In this document: in pieces, positions 40,657 through 48,840 of the stretch
Numbering within the stretch: the first letter of the stretch is position 1
How the letters are laid out: every line of letters starts with the position of its first letter
DNA from: Subdoligranulum sp.
GTDB lineage: Bacteria; Bacillota; Clostridia; Oscillospirales; Ruminococcaceae
Direction of reading: 5' to 3'
Length of the DNA: 54,160 nt
Assembly (NCBI GenBank): GCA_004555405.1
Contig: SFIE01000010.1
Location: 1 to 54,160, forward strand
Translations under genes and position numbers: made by a program
The notes under the pieces: model-generated
Told to the model about the DNA's origin: nothing
Database searches by the model: none
Seen by the model: only the letters and a program-made list of their open reading frames with translations

Positions 40657-41241
40657 TCAAAACAGCCGTGCAAAGGCCAAGCTGTAGGCCAGAATGCACC
40701 ACGGCTTGCCCAGCACGATGATCCAGAAAAATCGGCGGCTGGGATAGCCCGAAAGCCCCGAAAGCCAGCACAAATAATCATCGGGTGCCAGCGGCAGCAA
40801 AATGGCCAGAAACAAAACCAGCGTATAGCTTTTGCGCCGGCACACCCAATCGGTCACCCGCTGGTATTTTTGCAGCGGCACCATCTGCCGCACCAGCGGC
40901 AGGCCGAAGCGCCGTGCCAGCCAGAAGGCGATCAGCGAACCAAGGCTGATGCCAAGGTAGTTGCAAACAAAGCCGCCCGCCGCACCGAACAGCCCTGCCC
41001 CCACAGCACAGCCCAGAAATCCGGGCAGTACCGGCAGGATCACCTGTATGGCCTGCACGGCGGCCAGCACCACCGGCCCCAGTGCCCCAAAGCGCAGCAC
41101 ATAGGCGCGAAACGCGGGCACCGAAGAAAAATGCCCCTGCCGTGCGGCCAGCAGGCAGAATGCGGCACAGGCCGCCAGCAGGAAAAGCAGCACGAACACA
41201 AGAAATTTTTTCAGCCGTTCGGCCAAAACCTCTAAGGGCAT
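40657..41241 (-). CDS. VTT-domain (TVP38/TMEM64, DedA-related) membrane protein
   Basis: 194 residues, five hydrophobic segments. The core VTT motif is VLPGFLGCAVGAGLFGAAGGFVCNYLGISLGSLIAFWLARRFG (split: F/LPG then GxxxG stretches) and the C-terminal APDDYLCWLSGL. VTT proteins of this clan act as lipid scramblases or carriers in other organisms. First gene of the phospholipid operon, 24 bp before pssA. A role in moving phosphatidylethanolamine or a lipid intermediate is an inference from this context. Confidence 0.85.
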   Translation of the reverse strand: MPLEVLAERLKKFLVFVLLFLLAACAAFCLLAARQGHFSSVPAFRAYVLRFGALGPVVLAAVQAIQVILPVLPGFLGCAVGAGLFGAAGGFVCNYLGISLGSLIAFWLARRFGLPLVRQMVPLQKYQRVTDWVCRRKSYTLVLFLAILLPLAPDDYLCWLSGLSGYPSRRFFWIIVLGKPWCILAYSLAFARLF

Positions 41242-41329
41242 ACAGCATTCACTTCCTTGCCAAAGCTCCAAAAAGCTTTCTTATATAGCATAACGAGGCA
41301 CACCCCCGATCTGCTGCACAGAGAAAAAA

Positions 41330-43342
41330 TTATTCCTCGGCCTCGGCTGCGGCCGGGCCCGGGGTGAGGGGCTGGGTTTCGGAAAGCGGAAAGGAAAGCA
41401 CCACCTTAAACAGATCGCCGTCCACCGAAAGCTCCATCTTGCCGCCCTGCAGCTCGGTGAGGCTTTGGGCAATGGAAAGCCCCAGCCCGCTGCCCTCGGT
41501 GGTGCGGGCGGCATCGCCGCGGGCAAAGCGCTCTAACAGCTGCGCGGCAGGCATATCCAGCGGGTCACGCGAAATGTTGCGAAAGCTCACCCGCACCTTT
41601 GTGCCTGCCTGAGCCAGCGTAAGGTACACGCGTGTGCCCGAAAGCGCATATTTGCAAATGTTGTTCATTAAGTTGTCAAACACACGCCACAAATGCCGCC
41701 CGTCGGCCAGAATCACAAGGCCGGTCTCCGGCTTTTGCAGCACAAGGGTCAGCCCGCTTTGGGCAAGGCGCTGCTCATACTCCCCCGCCGCCTGGTCCAG
41801 CAGCACATCCACGCGGCAGGGGGTGCGGTGAACCTCCAGATTGCCGGTGCTGGCCTTGCTGGCCTCCACCAGATCCACCAGCAGCTTTTTCAGCCGTTCC
41901 CCCTGCCGGTGCAGCACCTGGGCATATTCGGTGATTCGGGGATTGTCGCACTGTTCGCGGCAGATCAGATCGGTGTAGTTGATAATGCTGGTAAGCGGGG
42001 TTTTGATATCGTGGGAAACATTGGTGATCAGCTCGGCCTTAAAGCGCTCGCTGCGTGTGCGCTGGCCGACTGCCGTATCAATGGCATCGGCAATCGAGTT
42101 CAGATCCTCGGCGTGGGCTTTGAGCGCACCGACCATGCGGGCGGTATCCAGCGTGGTATCCAGGTTGCCCTGCGCCAGGCTGTGGGCATGGGTACGCAGC
42201 TTTTGGCAGGTAAGTGCCACATAAAAAATCACCGGCAGCACTACCAGCTTTTCGAGGAACCAGAGAAACATCAGTGCTCCCGCGTTCCAGTCTGCAAACA
42301 GGAGAATGCCCATGAATTCGCCAACTGTAATCAGCAGCACGACCCCCGCCGTAAGCGGAACCAGCGGCAGGCGCAGCACGCCGCGCCAGCAGCGCCCGGC
42401 CAAATGCCAGCACCATGCCAGGATTGAGCGTTTCCACACGCCGCCCAGCCGATGCCGGATCACGACCTCGCGCAGCCAGACAAGCGCCAGACTCATCAAA
42501 TACAGCGCTGCCGCCAGCAGGCAGGCCATACCAACCAGCCATTCATCACTGTCCGTACTCATATTCAGGGCAAAATCCAGTGGCAAAGCTGCCGCGCATG
42601 CCAAAATCAGCATAATGCCGCTGAACACATCGAACGGCACGCGGGTGAAAAATCCGGGGAATGCCTGCTCGGTGCCAACTCGCCTGCCTGCAGTGTGCAG
42701 CAACACCGCGCATAGGCAGCACAGCACCACCGCGCTCATACCGAAGATGGCCGGAATGTAATACCGCACACTCCACAGGTCCTTTGTGAATCGAAGTTCA
42801 GTCGCAAATCGGTTTTCGCTGTCATAAACGGCCGTGGTCGTATAGGGGCCGATAAGAGTTCTCTCTTTGTCGGTGCTGTTTTGCTCTATAGAGAATTCTG
42901 TGGAATCCGTGGCTTCATCGTCGCTCTCCTCATCGCCATAAGCCGTAGCTGTTTCCACCTCACTCCAATAGAATGTCTGCTCAAAGCGGGGTTTGTCTTT
43001 TTTCAGTGCCTTTTCATCGCCGTATTCATACACCACTTTATCGTTCTGCCCGCGGTCAACCACACACAAATAAGCAATATCATAAAAATCCATTTGATTT
43101 TCGGCATAATCCTTATATCGCATGGCATTATTATACAGAATTTGCGAGGTCAGGTTTTCGATGTCCGGATAAGCACGCAGCTGTATGGCCTGCTGCTCCA
43201 GCTCGGATTCGCTCAAAGAATAGAAATCCATCGAAGCCATATAGAGCGATGCAAATCCGCTGGCGAAGCTGACACTCGCCACCAGCATGATGAACAGCCA
43301 TAAAATAAACTGCCCCGGGGCGGTTCTTGTCCACTGTTTCAT
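41330..43342 (-). CDS. Sensor histidine kinase with multi-helix membrane domain
   Basis: 670 residues. One N-terminal helix (FILWLFIMLVASVSFASGFA), an extracellular domain of about 160 residues rich in Asp/Glu (DEESDDEA-like patch), then five further helices. A HAMP-like linker, HisKA with NVSHDIKTPLTSIINY, an N-box (DNLMNNICKY) and GSGLGLSIAQSL (G-box) follow, so the kinase looks active. Its start overlaps the response-regulator stop (ATGA). The acidic outer loop might sense cations or cationic peptides, but this is speculation. Confidence 0.93.
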   Translation of the reverse strand: MKQWTRTAPGQFILWLFIMLVASVSFASGFASLYMASMDFYSLSESELEQQAIQLRAYPDIENLTSQILYNNAMRYKDYAENQMDFYDIAYLCVVDRGQNDKVVYEYGDEKALKKDKPRFEQTFYWSEVETATAYGDEESDDEATDSTEFSIEQNSTDKERTLIGPYTTTAVYDSENRFATELRFTKDLWSVRYYIPAIFGMSAVVLCCLCAVLLHTAGRRVGTEQAFPGFFTRVPFDVFSGIMLILACAAALPLDFALNMSTDSDEWLVGMACLLAAALYLMSLALVWLREVVIRHRLGGVWKRSILAWCWHLAGRCWRGVLRLPLVPLTAGVVLLITVGEFMGILLFADWNAGALMFLWFLEKLVVLPVIFYVALTCQKLRTHAHSLAQGNLDTTLDTARMVGALKAHAEDLNSIADAIDTAVGQRTRSERFKAELITNVSHDIKTPLTSIINYTDLICREQCDNPRITEYAQVLHRQGERLKKLLVDLVEASKASTGNLEVHRTPCRVDVLLDQAAGEYEQRLAQSGLTLVLQKPETGLVILADGRHLWRVFDNLMNNICKYALSGTRVYLTLAQAGTKVRVSFRNISRDPLDMPAAQLLERFARGDAARTTEGSGLGLSIAQSLTELQGGKMELSVDGDLFKVVLSFPLSETQPLTPGPAAAEAEE

Positions 43343-44043
43343 TGGGATTTCTCCTTTTCTATTTTATAGCCCTGCCCCCACACCACCTTCAGCCAGCGGG
43401 GTTCGGCGGGGTCGATCTCCAGTTTTTCGCGCAGGTGGCGAATGTGAACGGCCACGGTGCGCTCGTTGCCCAGGGGGGCGTCCTGCCAGACCCGGCGGTA
43501 GATTTCGGGCGGAGAAAACACCTGCCCGGGGCTGGAAAGCAGCAGCTTTAAAATTTCGTACTCGGTGGGGGTCAGGCTTACGGGTTCACCGTCCAGCGTG
43601 ACCAGCTTTTGCGCATCGTCCAGCGCAATGCCGCCCACGCGCACCACACCGGGGGCCGGGGCAGGCGCGCCGCCCCCAAGGCGGGTGTAGCGCCGCAGCT
43701 GGCTGCGCACACGGGCGCTCACCTCGGCGGGATTGAAGGGCTTGGTGATATAGTCATCGGCGCCGATGTCCAGCCCTAAAATTTTGTCGCAGTCCTCCCC
43801 CTTGGCGGTGAGCAAAATCACCGGCACATTGCTGGTTTGGCGCAGCGCAGCCAAGGCGGCAATGCCGTCCATTTCCGGCATCATGATATCCAAAAGGATC
43901 AAATGCAATTCGGTGCGGGCGGCAATTTCCAGTGCCTCGCGGCCCGTGTGGGCCTCCAGCAGGCAGCGGTCCGGGGCGGAAAGATAAATTTTCAGTGCGT
44001 TGACAATGTCGTGGTCATCGTCACACAGCAAGATGTTCAGCAT
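43339..44043 (-). CDS. OmpR/PhoB-type response regulator
   Basis: 234 residues. Receiver domain with acidic pocket (LLCDDDHD), phospho-acceptor Asp in LLDIMMPEMDG and Lys in LLTAKGED; winged-helix domain with LTPTEYEILKLLLSSPGQVFS and VAVHIRHLREKLE. AAGGAG precedes the ATG at 44043. It pairs with the following kinase. Two direct TCTTAA-type repeats upstream of its promoter suggest autoregulation. Confidence 0.94.
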   Translation of the reverse strand: MLNILLCDDDHDIVNALKIYLSAPDRCLLEAHTGREALEIAARTELHLILLDIMMPEMDGIAALAALRQTSNVPVILLTAKGEDCDKILGLDIGADDYITKPFNPAEVSARVRSQLRRYTRLGGGAPAPAPGVVRVGGIALDDAQKLVTLDGEPVSLTPTEYEILKLLLSSPGQVFSPPEIYRRVWQDAPLGNERTVAVHIRHLREKLEIDPAEPRWLKVVWGQGYKIEKEKSQ

Positions 44044-44067
44044 ATGATGCACTCTCCTTGTGCTTTT

Positions 44068-44125
44068 ATTGTAGCGAAATTTTGTTTGAGAAAACAGTGT
44101 GCAAATCGTTAAGATTTTATTAAGA
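44068..44125 (-). promoter_or_regulatory. Response-regulator promoter with direct repeats
   Basis: Minus strand -10 TACAAT (44073-44068), with TCTTAAT-AAAA-TCTTAAC (44125-44108) about 35 bp upstream of it. Two 7-bp direct repeats with an 11-bp period are the usual form of an OmpR-type regulator site. Confidence 0.45.
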
Positions 44126-44156
44126 TGCCGCATTCCCCTGCCGCCATAACAAAAAA

Positions 44157-44176
44157 TCCCCGTCCTAAGACGGGGA
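44157..44176 (-). terminator. Terminator after the HD-domain gene
   Basis: Stem TCCCCGTC/GACGGGGA followed on the minus strand by TTTTTT. Confidence 0.8.
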
Positions 44177-44219
44177 AACGGCTTGCAAAGAATTTCCGCG
44201 CGGTGCGGAAGGGCGGCGG

Positions 44220-44885
44220 TTACAGAATGTTCTGCCCGTTCACGCGCAGGCGGAAGGAAAGGCCCAGATGCGCAGCGGCCTTTTGGCACAGCAGCATACG
44301 CTCCATAAAAATCTCAAAATATTCCAGCACGGGGCAAATGGCAGTGTCCAGCGTAAGAATCTCGGTGAATTCGTGCTTTTCGGTGTCCAGCTCTACGCGG
44401 CTTTCGGTGACCGAGTAGTTCACACGGTCGTGAATGTCAAACATGGCGTGGGGCTTTTGGCGCACACGGCTGCGGCGCACATCGGTTTTATCGGCCAGGA
44501 TCAGCGCGGCGGAAACCGCATTTACGGGAAACGCCGTGTGCTCATCGTGGTTGCCGATGGCCGTAACCACCAGGGCGGTGTCGGCAGGGTCCATGCCCCA
44601 CTTATCTAAAATACGAAATGCCATCATGGCGCCGCTCTGCGCATGGTCGATGCGGTTCACCACATTGCCGATATCGTGCATAAAGCCTGCAATGCGGGCC
44701 AATTCCACCTCACGCTCGCTGTAGCCAAGATCAGCCAGCAGCTTGCTGGAAACCTGTGCGGCGCGCTCTACATGGGCAAAGCTGTGCTCGGTAAAGCCCA
44801 TGGCCGAAAGGCTGGCATCGGCCTGTTCAATATAGGTGCGGATCTCGGGTGACTGACGAACCATATCATAAGTGATCTTGCTCAT
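44220..44885 (-). CDS. HD-domain phosphohydrolase
   Basis: 221 residues. HD superfamily pattern: an early His (EHSFAHVERAAQ), the HD doublet in AGFMHDIGN, a later His in AIGNHDEH and Asp in ALILADKTDV. Metal-dependent phosphohydrolase acting on nucleotides or cyclic nucleotides; exact substrate not known. RBS GGAG lies upstream, and the AT-rich region 44886-44945 should hold its promoter. Confidence 0.9.
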   Translation of the reverse strand: MSKITYDMVRQSPEIRTYIEQADASLSAMGFTEHSFAHVERAAQVSSKLLADLGYSEREVELARIAGFMHDIGNVVNRIDHAQSGAMMAFRILDKWGMDPADTALVVTAIGNHDEHTAFPVNAVSAALILADKTDVRRSRVRQKPHAMFDIHDRVNYSVTESRVELDTEKHEFTEILTLDTAICPVLEYFEIFMERMLLCQKAAAHLGLSFRLRVNGQNIL

Positions 44886-45130
44886 AAAAATAAACTCCTT
44901 CTCCTATCGATTCAACAAAATATATACTTAATTATTTGTATAATTTGAAACGCACTTTCCTTTGCAGGGCAAAAACAGGCCCTGCTCACTTTCATTAAAG
45001 CACGAAGGCAAAAAAGGTGCAAGAGAAAAGAAAAAACTTGACGGAAAGTTTACAAAGGGTATGGAAAGCCTATACACCCAAGGGGCAAAAGGGCTTTTTG
45101 CGCCAGCCCTGCGCCCCCTCACGCGCTGCC

Positions 45131-45160
45131 TTGCAATCCGGCATGGGGGGCCTATATAAT
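45131..45160 (+). promoter_or_regulatory. Sortase promoter
   Basis: TTGCAA (45131-45136), 18-bp spacer, TATAAT (45155-45160), 73 bp before the srtB start. The rest of the 44886-45232 gap holds one hairpin (GCAGGGC/GCCCTGC, 44964-44985) and no gene. Confidence 0.6.
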
Positions 45161-45232
45161 GAAGCTATGATGTAAGGCAGCACTGCGCCGCAAAAGGGCG
45201 CGGCGCTGCCCTGTGCTATCCCGGAGGGCGTT

Positions 45233-45997
45233 ATGAAAAGATCAGCGGTTCAAAAAGCGTTTACAACAGCGGCGGCGGTGTGCCTGCTGGCGGTGGCGGC
45301 ATTTTCGGCATGGCAGGTGTATGGCATTCTGCACGCCACAAGCACCGCCAAAAAGGCCTACGGCGAGATCACCCAGCAGGCGGCCCCGCAGCAGCAGGCA
45401 GAGCCAAGCACACCGAAAGACCCCTTACAGCGAAGGTTTGACTGGGCTTCCCTGCAGGCAAGCTATCCCGACATTGTGGGCTGGATCAGTGACCCGGCGG
45501 GCAGCATCGATTATCCCATCCTGCAGGCGGCGGACAACGACTATTATCTTACGCACCTGCCCGGCGGCACACAGAACAACCACGGGAGCCTGTTTTTGGA
45601 TTATCGCGGCAGCGCCGATTTTTCGGATTTCAACAACCTTGTGTATGGGCACAATATGAAGGACGGCACCATGCTGGCCAGCCTGACCGGCTATGCCGAT
45701 CAGGATTATTACGAGGCGCACAGCAGCCTTGTTTTGTATACCCCGCAGGGCAATTATATTCTGCCGGTGCAAAGCGCCTGCGAAACCACGGCCAACGGCA
45801 GCGCCTACCGCATGGGCGGCAATGCACAAAACCATGCACAGTGGCTGCAGCAGATCCGCGAACACTCGGCAATCACGGCGCAGCCCTGCAGCGAGGCCGA
45901 GCCCAAGATCCTGACCCTGAGCACCTGCATCAACGGAACCGACAGCAGTGACAGGCGGTTTGTGGTGCATCTGGCAATCCTGCCCGCCGAAGCATAA
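45233..45997 (+). CDS. srtB: Class B sortase
   Basis: 254 residues. N-terminal membrane anchor (residues 10-30), then the sortase barrel with catalytic His140 (VYGHNMKDGTM), Cys232 in TLSTC and Arg241/242 (SDRRFVVH). Class B features include the DYPILQAADNDYYL segment and the NNHGSLFLDY motif. Sortases join proteins to the cell wall or to each other. No substrate with a recognisable sorting signal (LPXTG, NPXTN) was found in this window, and it has no linked pilin genes. Confidence 0.92.
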   Translation: MKRSAVQKAFTTAAAVCLLAVAAFSAWQVYGILHATSTAKKAYGEITQQAAPQQQAEPSTPKDPLQRRFDWASLQASYPDIVGWISDPAGSIDYPILQAADNDYYLTHLPGGTQNNHGSLFLDYRGSADFSDFNNLVYGHNMKDGTMLASLTGYADQDYYEAHSSLVLYTPQGNYILPVQSACETTANGSAYRMGGNAQNHAQWLQQIREHSAITAQPCSEAEPKILTLSTCINGTDSSDRRFVVHLAILPAEA

Positions 45998-46002
45998 CCA
46001 GG

Positions 46003-46042
46003 AAAGGGCCGCTGCAGTGTGCAAGAACTGCGGCGGCCCTTT
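46003..46042 (+). terminator. Terminator after srtB
   Basis: Stem AAAGGGCCGCTGCAG/CTGCGGCGGCCCTTT (one mismatch) followed by T. Confidence 0.75.
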
Positions 46043-46111
46043 TGGAAGGGATTGGAAAAGATCCGGTGAATTCCATTATGTAATATATAGTGTGGAACAG
46101 GGTGCGCAAAA

Positions 46112-46300
46112 TCAGGTCACGGGAGAGCCCTCGGCGGATACAATGCCCCGGTTGTGCTGGATAAAATCGTTGATATCCTCCAGCGAGATCTCGCGCTGCA
46201 TTTTCAGCGTAAGGTCGCAGCACACATGGCCCTCTTTGTCATGGTGCTTTCCTCGCCGCCGTAAAGCGTAAAAACTGAATCAATGGCGGCCCTTTTTGCG
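46112..46300 (-). pseudogene. C-terminal remnant of an unknown gene with a frameshift
   Basis: On the minus strand two frames join into protein-like sequence: AAIDSVFTLYGGEE (frame ending near 46253), then after a shift HHDKEGHVCCDLTLKM and QREISLEDINDFIQHNRGIV, ending at TGA (46114-46112). Codon choice fits the genome. There is no start, and the upstream part is replaced by a terminator and the tRNA gene. I do not recognise the family. Confidence 0.4.
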
Positions 46301-46311
46301 AGGCAAAAAGA

Positions 46312-46347
46312 AAGGCCTCGTTAAATCTTTCGATTTAACGAGGCCTT
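46312..46347 (-). terminator. Terminator of the tRNA-fMet gene
   Basis: Perfect 15-bp stem AAGGCCTCGTTAAAT/ATTTAACGAGGCCTT, followed on the minus strand by TTCTTTTT. Confidence 0.85.
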
Positions 46348-46349
46348 GG

Positions 46350-46426
<77 letters not shown>

Positions 46427-46513
46427 ATAGCAGGCACTCTGTTTGGTGCTTATATATGCTACCACACCGGGGAAGCAAAGTCAAGCACTTTTTTGAAAAA
46501 ATCTGCAAATAAA

Positions 46514-46539
46514 TCTCCCGCAGGCTTACCTGCGGGAGA
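46514..46539 (-). terminator. Terminator after the ECF S-component gene
   Basis: Perfect 11-bp stem TCTCCCGCAGG/CCTGCGGGAGA, T-rich on the minus-strand side. Confidence 0.8.
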
Positions 46540-46550
46540 AAACCCTGTGT

Positions 46551-47216
46551 TTACAGCAGCTTGCTGCGCTCCAGCGCGGGGCGAAGCGCCAGATACAGAA
46601 TCACAACGCAAATGCAGGAAAGCATGCTGTTCACCAGCGTAACGCCGCTGGCGATCTTGGTGGCAATGCTGGCCAGCTCCACCGTTTGGCCAAAAATATA
46701 GCGGTTGCGGAAATAGCCCAAAAACGGATCGGTAAACACATTCAGCAGCAGGCCGCTGAAGGCGCTGCCGGCAACGGCCAGCAGGTATTTGCCCCGCGGC
46801 GTGGTTTTGGGGTCCAGCTGGTGCAGCTTGAACACATTTTTGGCGCACCAGCCGCAGGAAAGGCCAATGATGAACTTTAAGATAAAGGTGGTCACGGCAT
46901 AGCCGGGGTCACCGGCCACCACATCGGCCAGCGCCAGGCCGATCGCACCGGCCAGACCGCCGGAAACGCCGTCCAGCAAAAGGGCGGTCAGCGAAGTGAA
47001 GGTGTTGCCCAAATGAAAGCTGGAACCGGTGCCCAGCACATTGGGAATGCGGAAAAACTCATAGGCCACAAAGCTGAGTGCGGCCATCATGCCGATCACG
47101 GCGATTTTGCGCGGGGTAAAGCGTGTGTGGGTCAGCACGGCCACCAGCAGCGCCAGCACAACGGCCAAAAACAGCAGCAGCCACATTACAGGAGCAGACA
47201 TAAACAGATCCCTCAA
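46551..47216 (-). CDS. ECF transporter S-component (vitamin uptake), possibly for a B6 vitamer
   Basis: 221 residues, six hydrophobic helices. TPRKIAVIGMMAALSFVAYEFFRIP followed by GTGSSFHLGNTFTSLTALLLDG and GGLAGAIGLALADVV is the ECF S-component fold, with the small-residue helix 1 that docks to EcfT. Ligand cannot be read directly. It is divergent from a MocR/PdxR-type regulator, and a palindrome lies across its promoter, which suggests pyridoxine/pyridoxal uptake. No EcfA/T genes are nearby, so it would use a shared module. Confidence 0.8.
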   Translation of the reverse strand: MRDLFMSAPVMWLLLFLAVVLALLVAVLTHTRFTPRKIAVIGMMAALSFVAYEFFRIPNVLGTGSSFHLGNTFTSLTALLLDGVSGGLAGAIGLALADVVAGDPGYAVTTFILKFIIGLSCGWCAKNVFKLHQLDPKTTPRGKYLLAVAGSAFSGLLLNVFTDPFLGYFRNRYIFGQTVELASIATKIASGVTLVNSMLSCICVVILYLALRPALERSKLL

Positions 47217-47300
47217 TTCTTTCTTTTTTATCAGCGCGGTATGCGCCCAAACTTCCCCACCCGCCCTCTTGACCGCAAGGCCCTGCGGGTGTATGCTCCT

Positions 47301-47337
47301 ATTATACGGCCTTCTGGCTCTATCGAAATAGCCAGAA
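47301..47337. promoter_or_regulatory. Operator-like palindrome in the ECF/MocR divergent region
   Basis: TTCTGGCT (47312-47319) and AGCCAGAA (47330-47337) form a perfect inverted repeat with a 10-bp centre. It overlaps the likely -35 area of the minus-strand promoter of the ECF gene (TATAAT at 47306-47301) and lies 29 bp before the MocR start, a position suited to control of both genes. Confidence 0.55.
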
Positions 47338-47365
47338 ATAAACTTTTTTATGGGGTCAGTTTGCT

Positions 47366-48763
47366 ATGGTCACTTTTGATGCACACAGTCCGCTGCCACT
47401 GTATGAACAGCTGTATCGTTCTCTTTCTGACGAAATACGCACCGGTGAGCGCCCGGCGGGCAGCCGCCTTCCGGGCAAGCGCTCCATGGCCGGGCAGCTG
47501 GGCGTAAGCGTGAATACCGTCGACACCGCCTATCAGATCTTAGCAGCGGAGGGGCTGGTGGAAAGCCGCCCCCGCAGCGGGTTTGTGGTGCTGGAATACG
47601 ATGCGCCTGTGCCCGCGCCCGCGCAGCAGGCCCTGCCAAAGCCCGGCGCACCCGAACCGTCGGCACACTTTGCGTTTGATCTTACCACGGGCGGCGTGGA
47701 CACTGCGCTGTTTCCCTTCCGGCAGTGGGGGCGCATTCAAAAAGAACTGCTGTACAATCAGCCCGAGCTTTTGCGCCACGGACACCCCTTGGGCGATGAA
47801 AGTCTGCGCGCTGCCATTGCCGGGCATTTGCGGCAGTATCGCGGGGTGGCCTGCACAGCCGATCAGATCGTGGTGGGCGCCGGCACCGAGTATCTGCTGG
47901 GGCAGCTGGCACATCTGTTTGCTGGCAAAACTGCGGCCGTGGAAAACCCGGGTTATCGCCGCACCAGCGCAATTTTGCAGGTGGAGGGGGTTTCCGGCTG
48001 CCCGGTGCCCATCGACGAAGGCGGCCTGAGCCTTGCCGGGCTGCGCGCCTCGGGGGCGCAGCTGTGCTATGTGACCCCGAGCCATCATTTTCCCACCGGC
48101 GTCACCATGCCCGCACCGCGCCGTGCCCAGCTGATCCGTTGGGCGCAGGAGCAGCCGGGGCGCTATATTCTGGAAGATGATTACGATTCCGAATTTCGCT
48201 ATGATATCCGCCCGCTGCCCAGCCTGCAGGGCATGGCCGGGCCCGAGGGGCCGGTGGTGTATCTGACCACCTTCACCCAAAGCCTTGCCCCCAGCATCCG
48301 AATTGCCTGCATGGTGCTGCCGCCGCCGCTGATGGAGGCATACCGGGCGTTATATGCGGCCTACAGCTGCCCGGTGAGCCGGTTTGACCAGCAGGCCCTG
48401 TGCCGTTTTATCACCGAGGGGCATTTTGCACGGCATCTGGCGCGGATGCGCCTTGCCTATAAAACCCGCATGGAAATGCTGGCCGCCGCGCTGGAGGCGG
48501 CGTTTGGCCGCGAAAACATTCGCCTGCAGGGGCGGCACACGGGGCTGCATTTGCTGCTCACGCTGCCCGGCGGCCCTGGTGAAAGCGCCATGGTGCAGCG
48601 CGCGGCCAAGGCCGGCGTGCGCCTGCGCGGGCTGGGCAGCTATTACATGGCCGAGGAAGCCTCCTGCCCGCCCAACACGGTGGTGGTGGGGTATTCCGGG
48701 CTGGACACCGCCCAGATCCCCGAACTGGTGCGCCGTCTGCACGAGGCATGGTGCGCACAATAA
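47366..48763 (+). CDS. MocR/PdxR-type regulator (GntR helix-turn-helix plus aminotransferase domain) lacking the PLP lysine
   Basis: 465 residues. N-terminal GntR winged helix (LYEQLYRSLSDEIRTGERPAG, GVSVNTVDTAYQILAAEGLVESRPRSGF) and a C-terminal fold-type I aminotransferase-like domain (LLRHGHPLGDESLRAAIAGHL, YILEDDYDSEFRYD). In MocR proteins the PLP Schiff base is made by the Lys of a TFSK/TFTK-SLAP motif. Here the motif reads TFTQSLAPSIR, so residue 305 is Gln (codon CAA, one base from AAA). PLP may thus bind without a covalent link or not at all. Divergent from the ECF gene with a shared palindrome. Confidence 0.9.
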   Translation: MVTFDAHSPLPLYEQLYRSLSDEIRTGERPAGSRLPGKRSMAGQLGVSVNTVDTAYQILAAEGLVESRPRSGFVVLEYDAPVPAPAQQALPKPGAPEPSAHFAFDLTTGGVDTALFPFRQWGRIQKELLYNQPELLRHGHPLGDESLRAAIAGHLRQYRGVACTADQIVVGAGTEYLLGQLAHLFAGKTAAVENPGYRRTSAILQVEGVSGCPVPIDEGGLSLAGLRASGAQLCYVTPSHHFPTGVTMPAPRRAQLIRWAQEQPGRYILEDDYDSEFRYDIRPLPSLQGMAGPEGPVVYLTTFTQSLAPSIRIACMVLPPPLMEAYRALYAAYSCPVSRFDQQALCRFITEGHFARHLARMRLAYKTRMEMLAAALEAAFGRENIRLQGRHTGLHLLLTLPGGPGESAMVQRAAKAGVRLRGLGSYYMAEEASCPPNTVVVGYSGLDTAQIPELVRRLHEAWCAQ

Positions 48764-48772
48764 CACAAAAAA

Positions 48773-48803
48773 GCACCCCTGCACACAGGATGTGCAGGGG
48801 TGC
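48773..48803. terminator. Terminator between MocR and the DJ-1 family gene
   Basis: Perfect 13-bp stem GCACCCCTGCACA/TGTGCAGGGGTGC; T-run on the minus strand, so it mainly ends the DJ-1 transcript. Confidence 0.85.
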
Positions 48804-48840
48804 GCTGTGTTTATATCGGATTTTGCGGGCACAAAAATGC

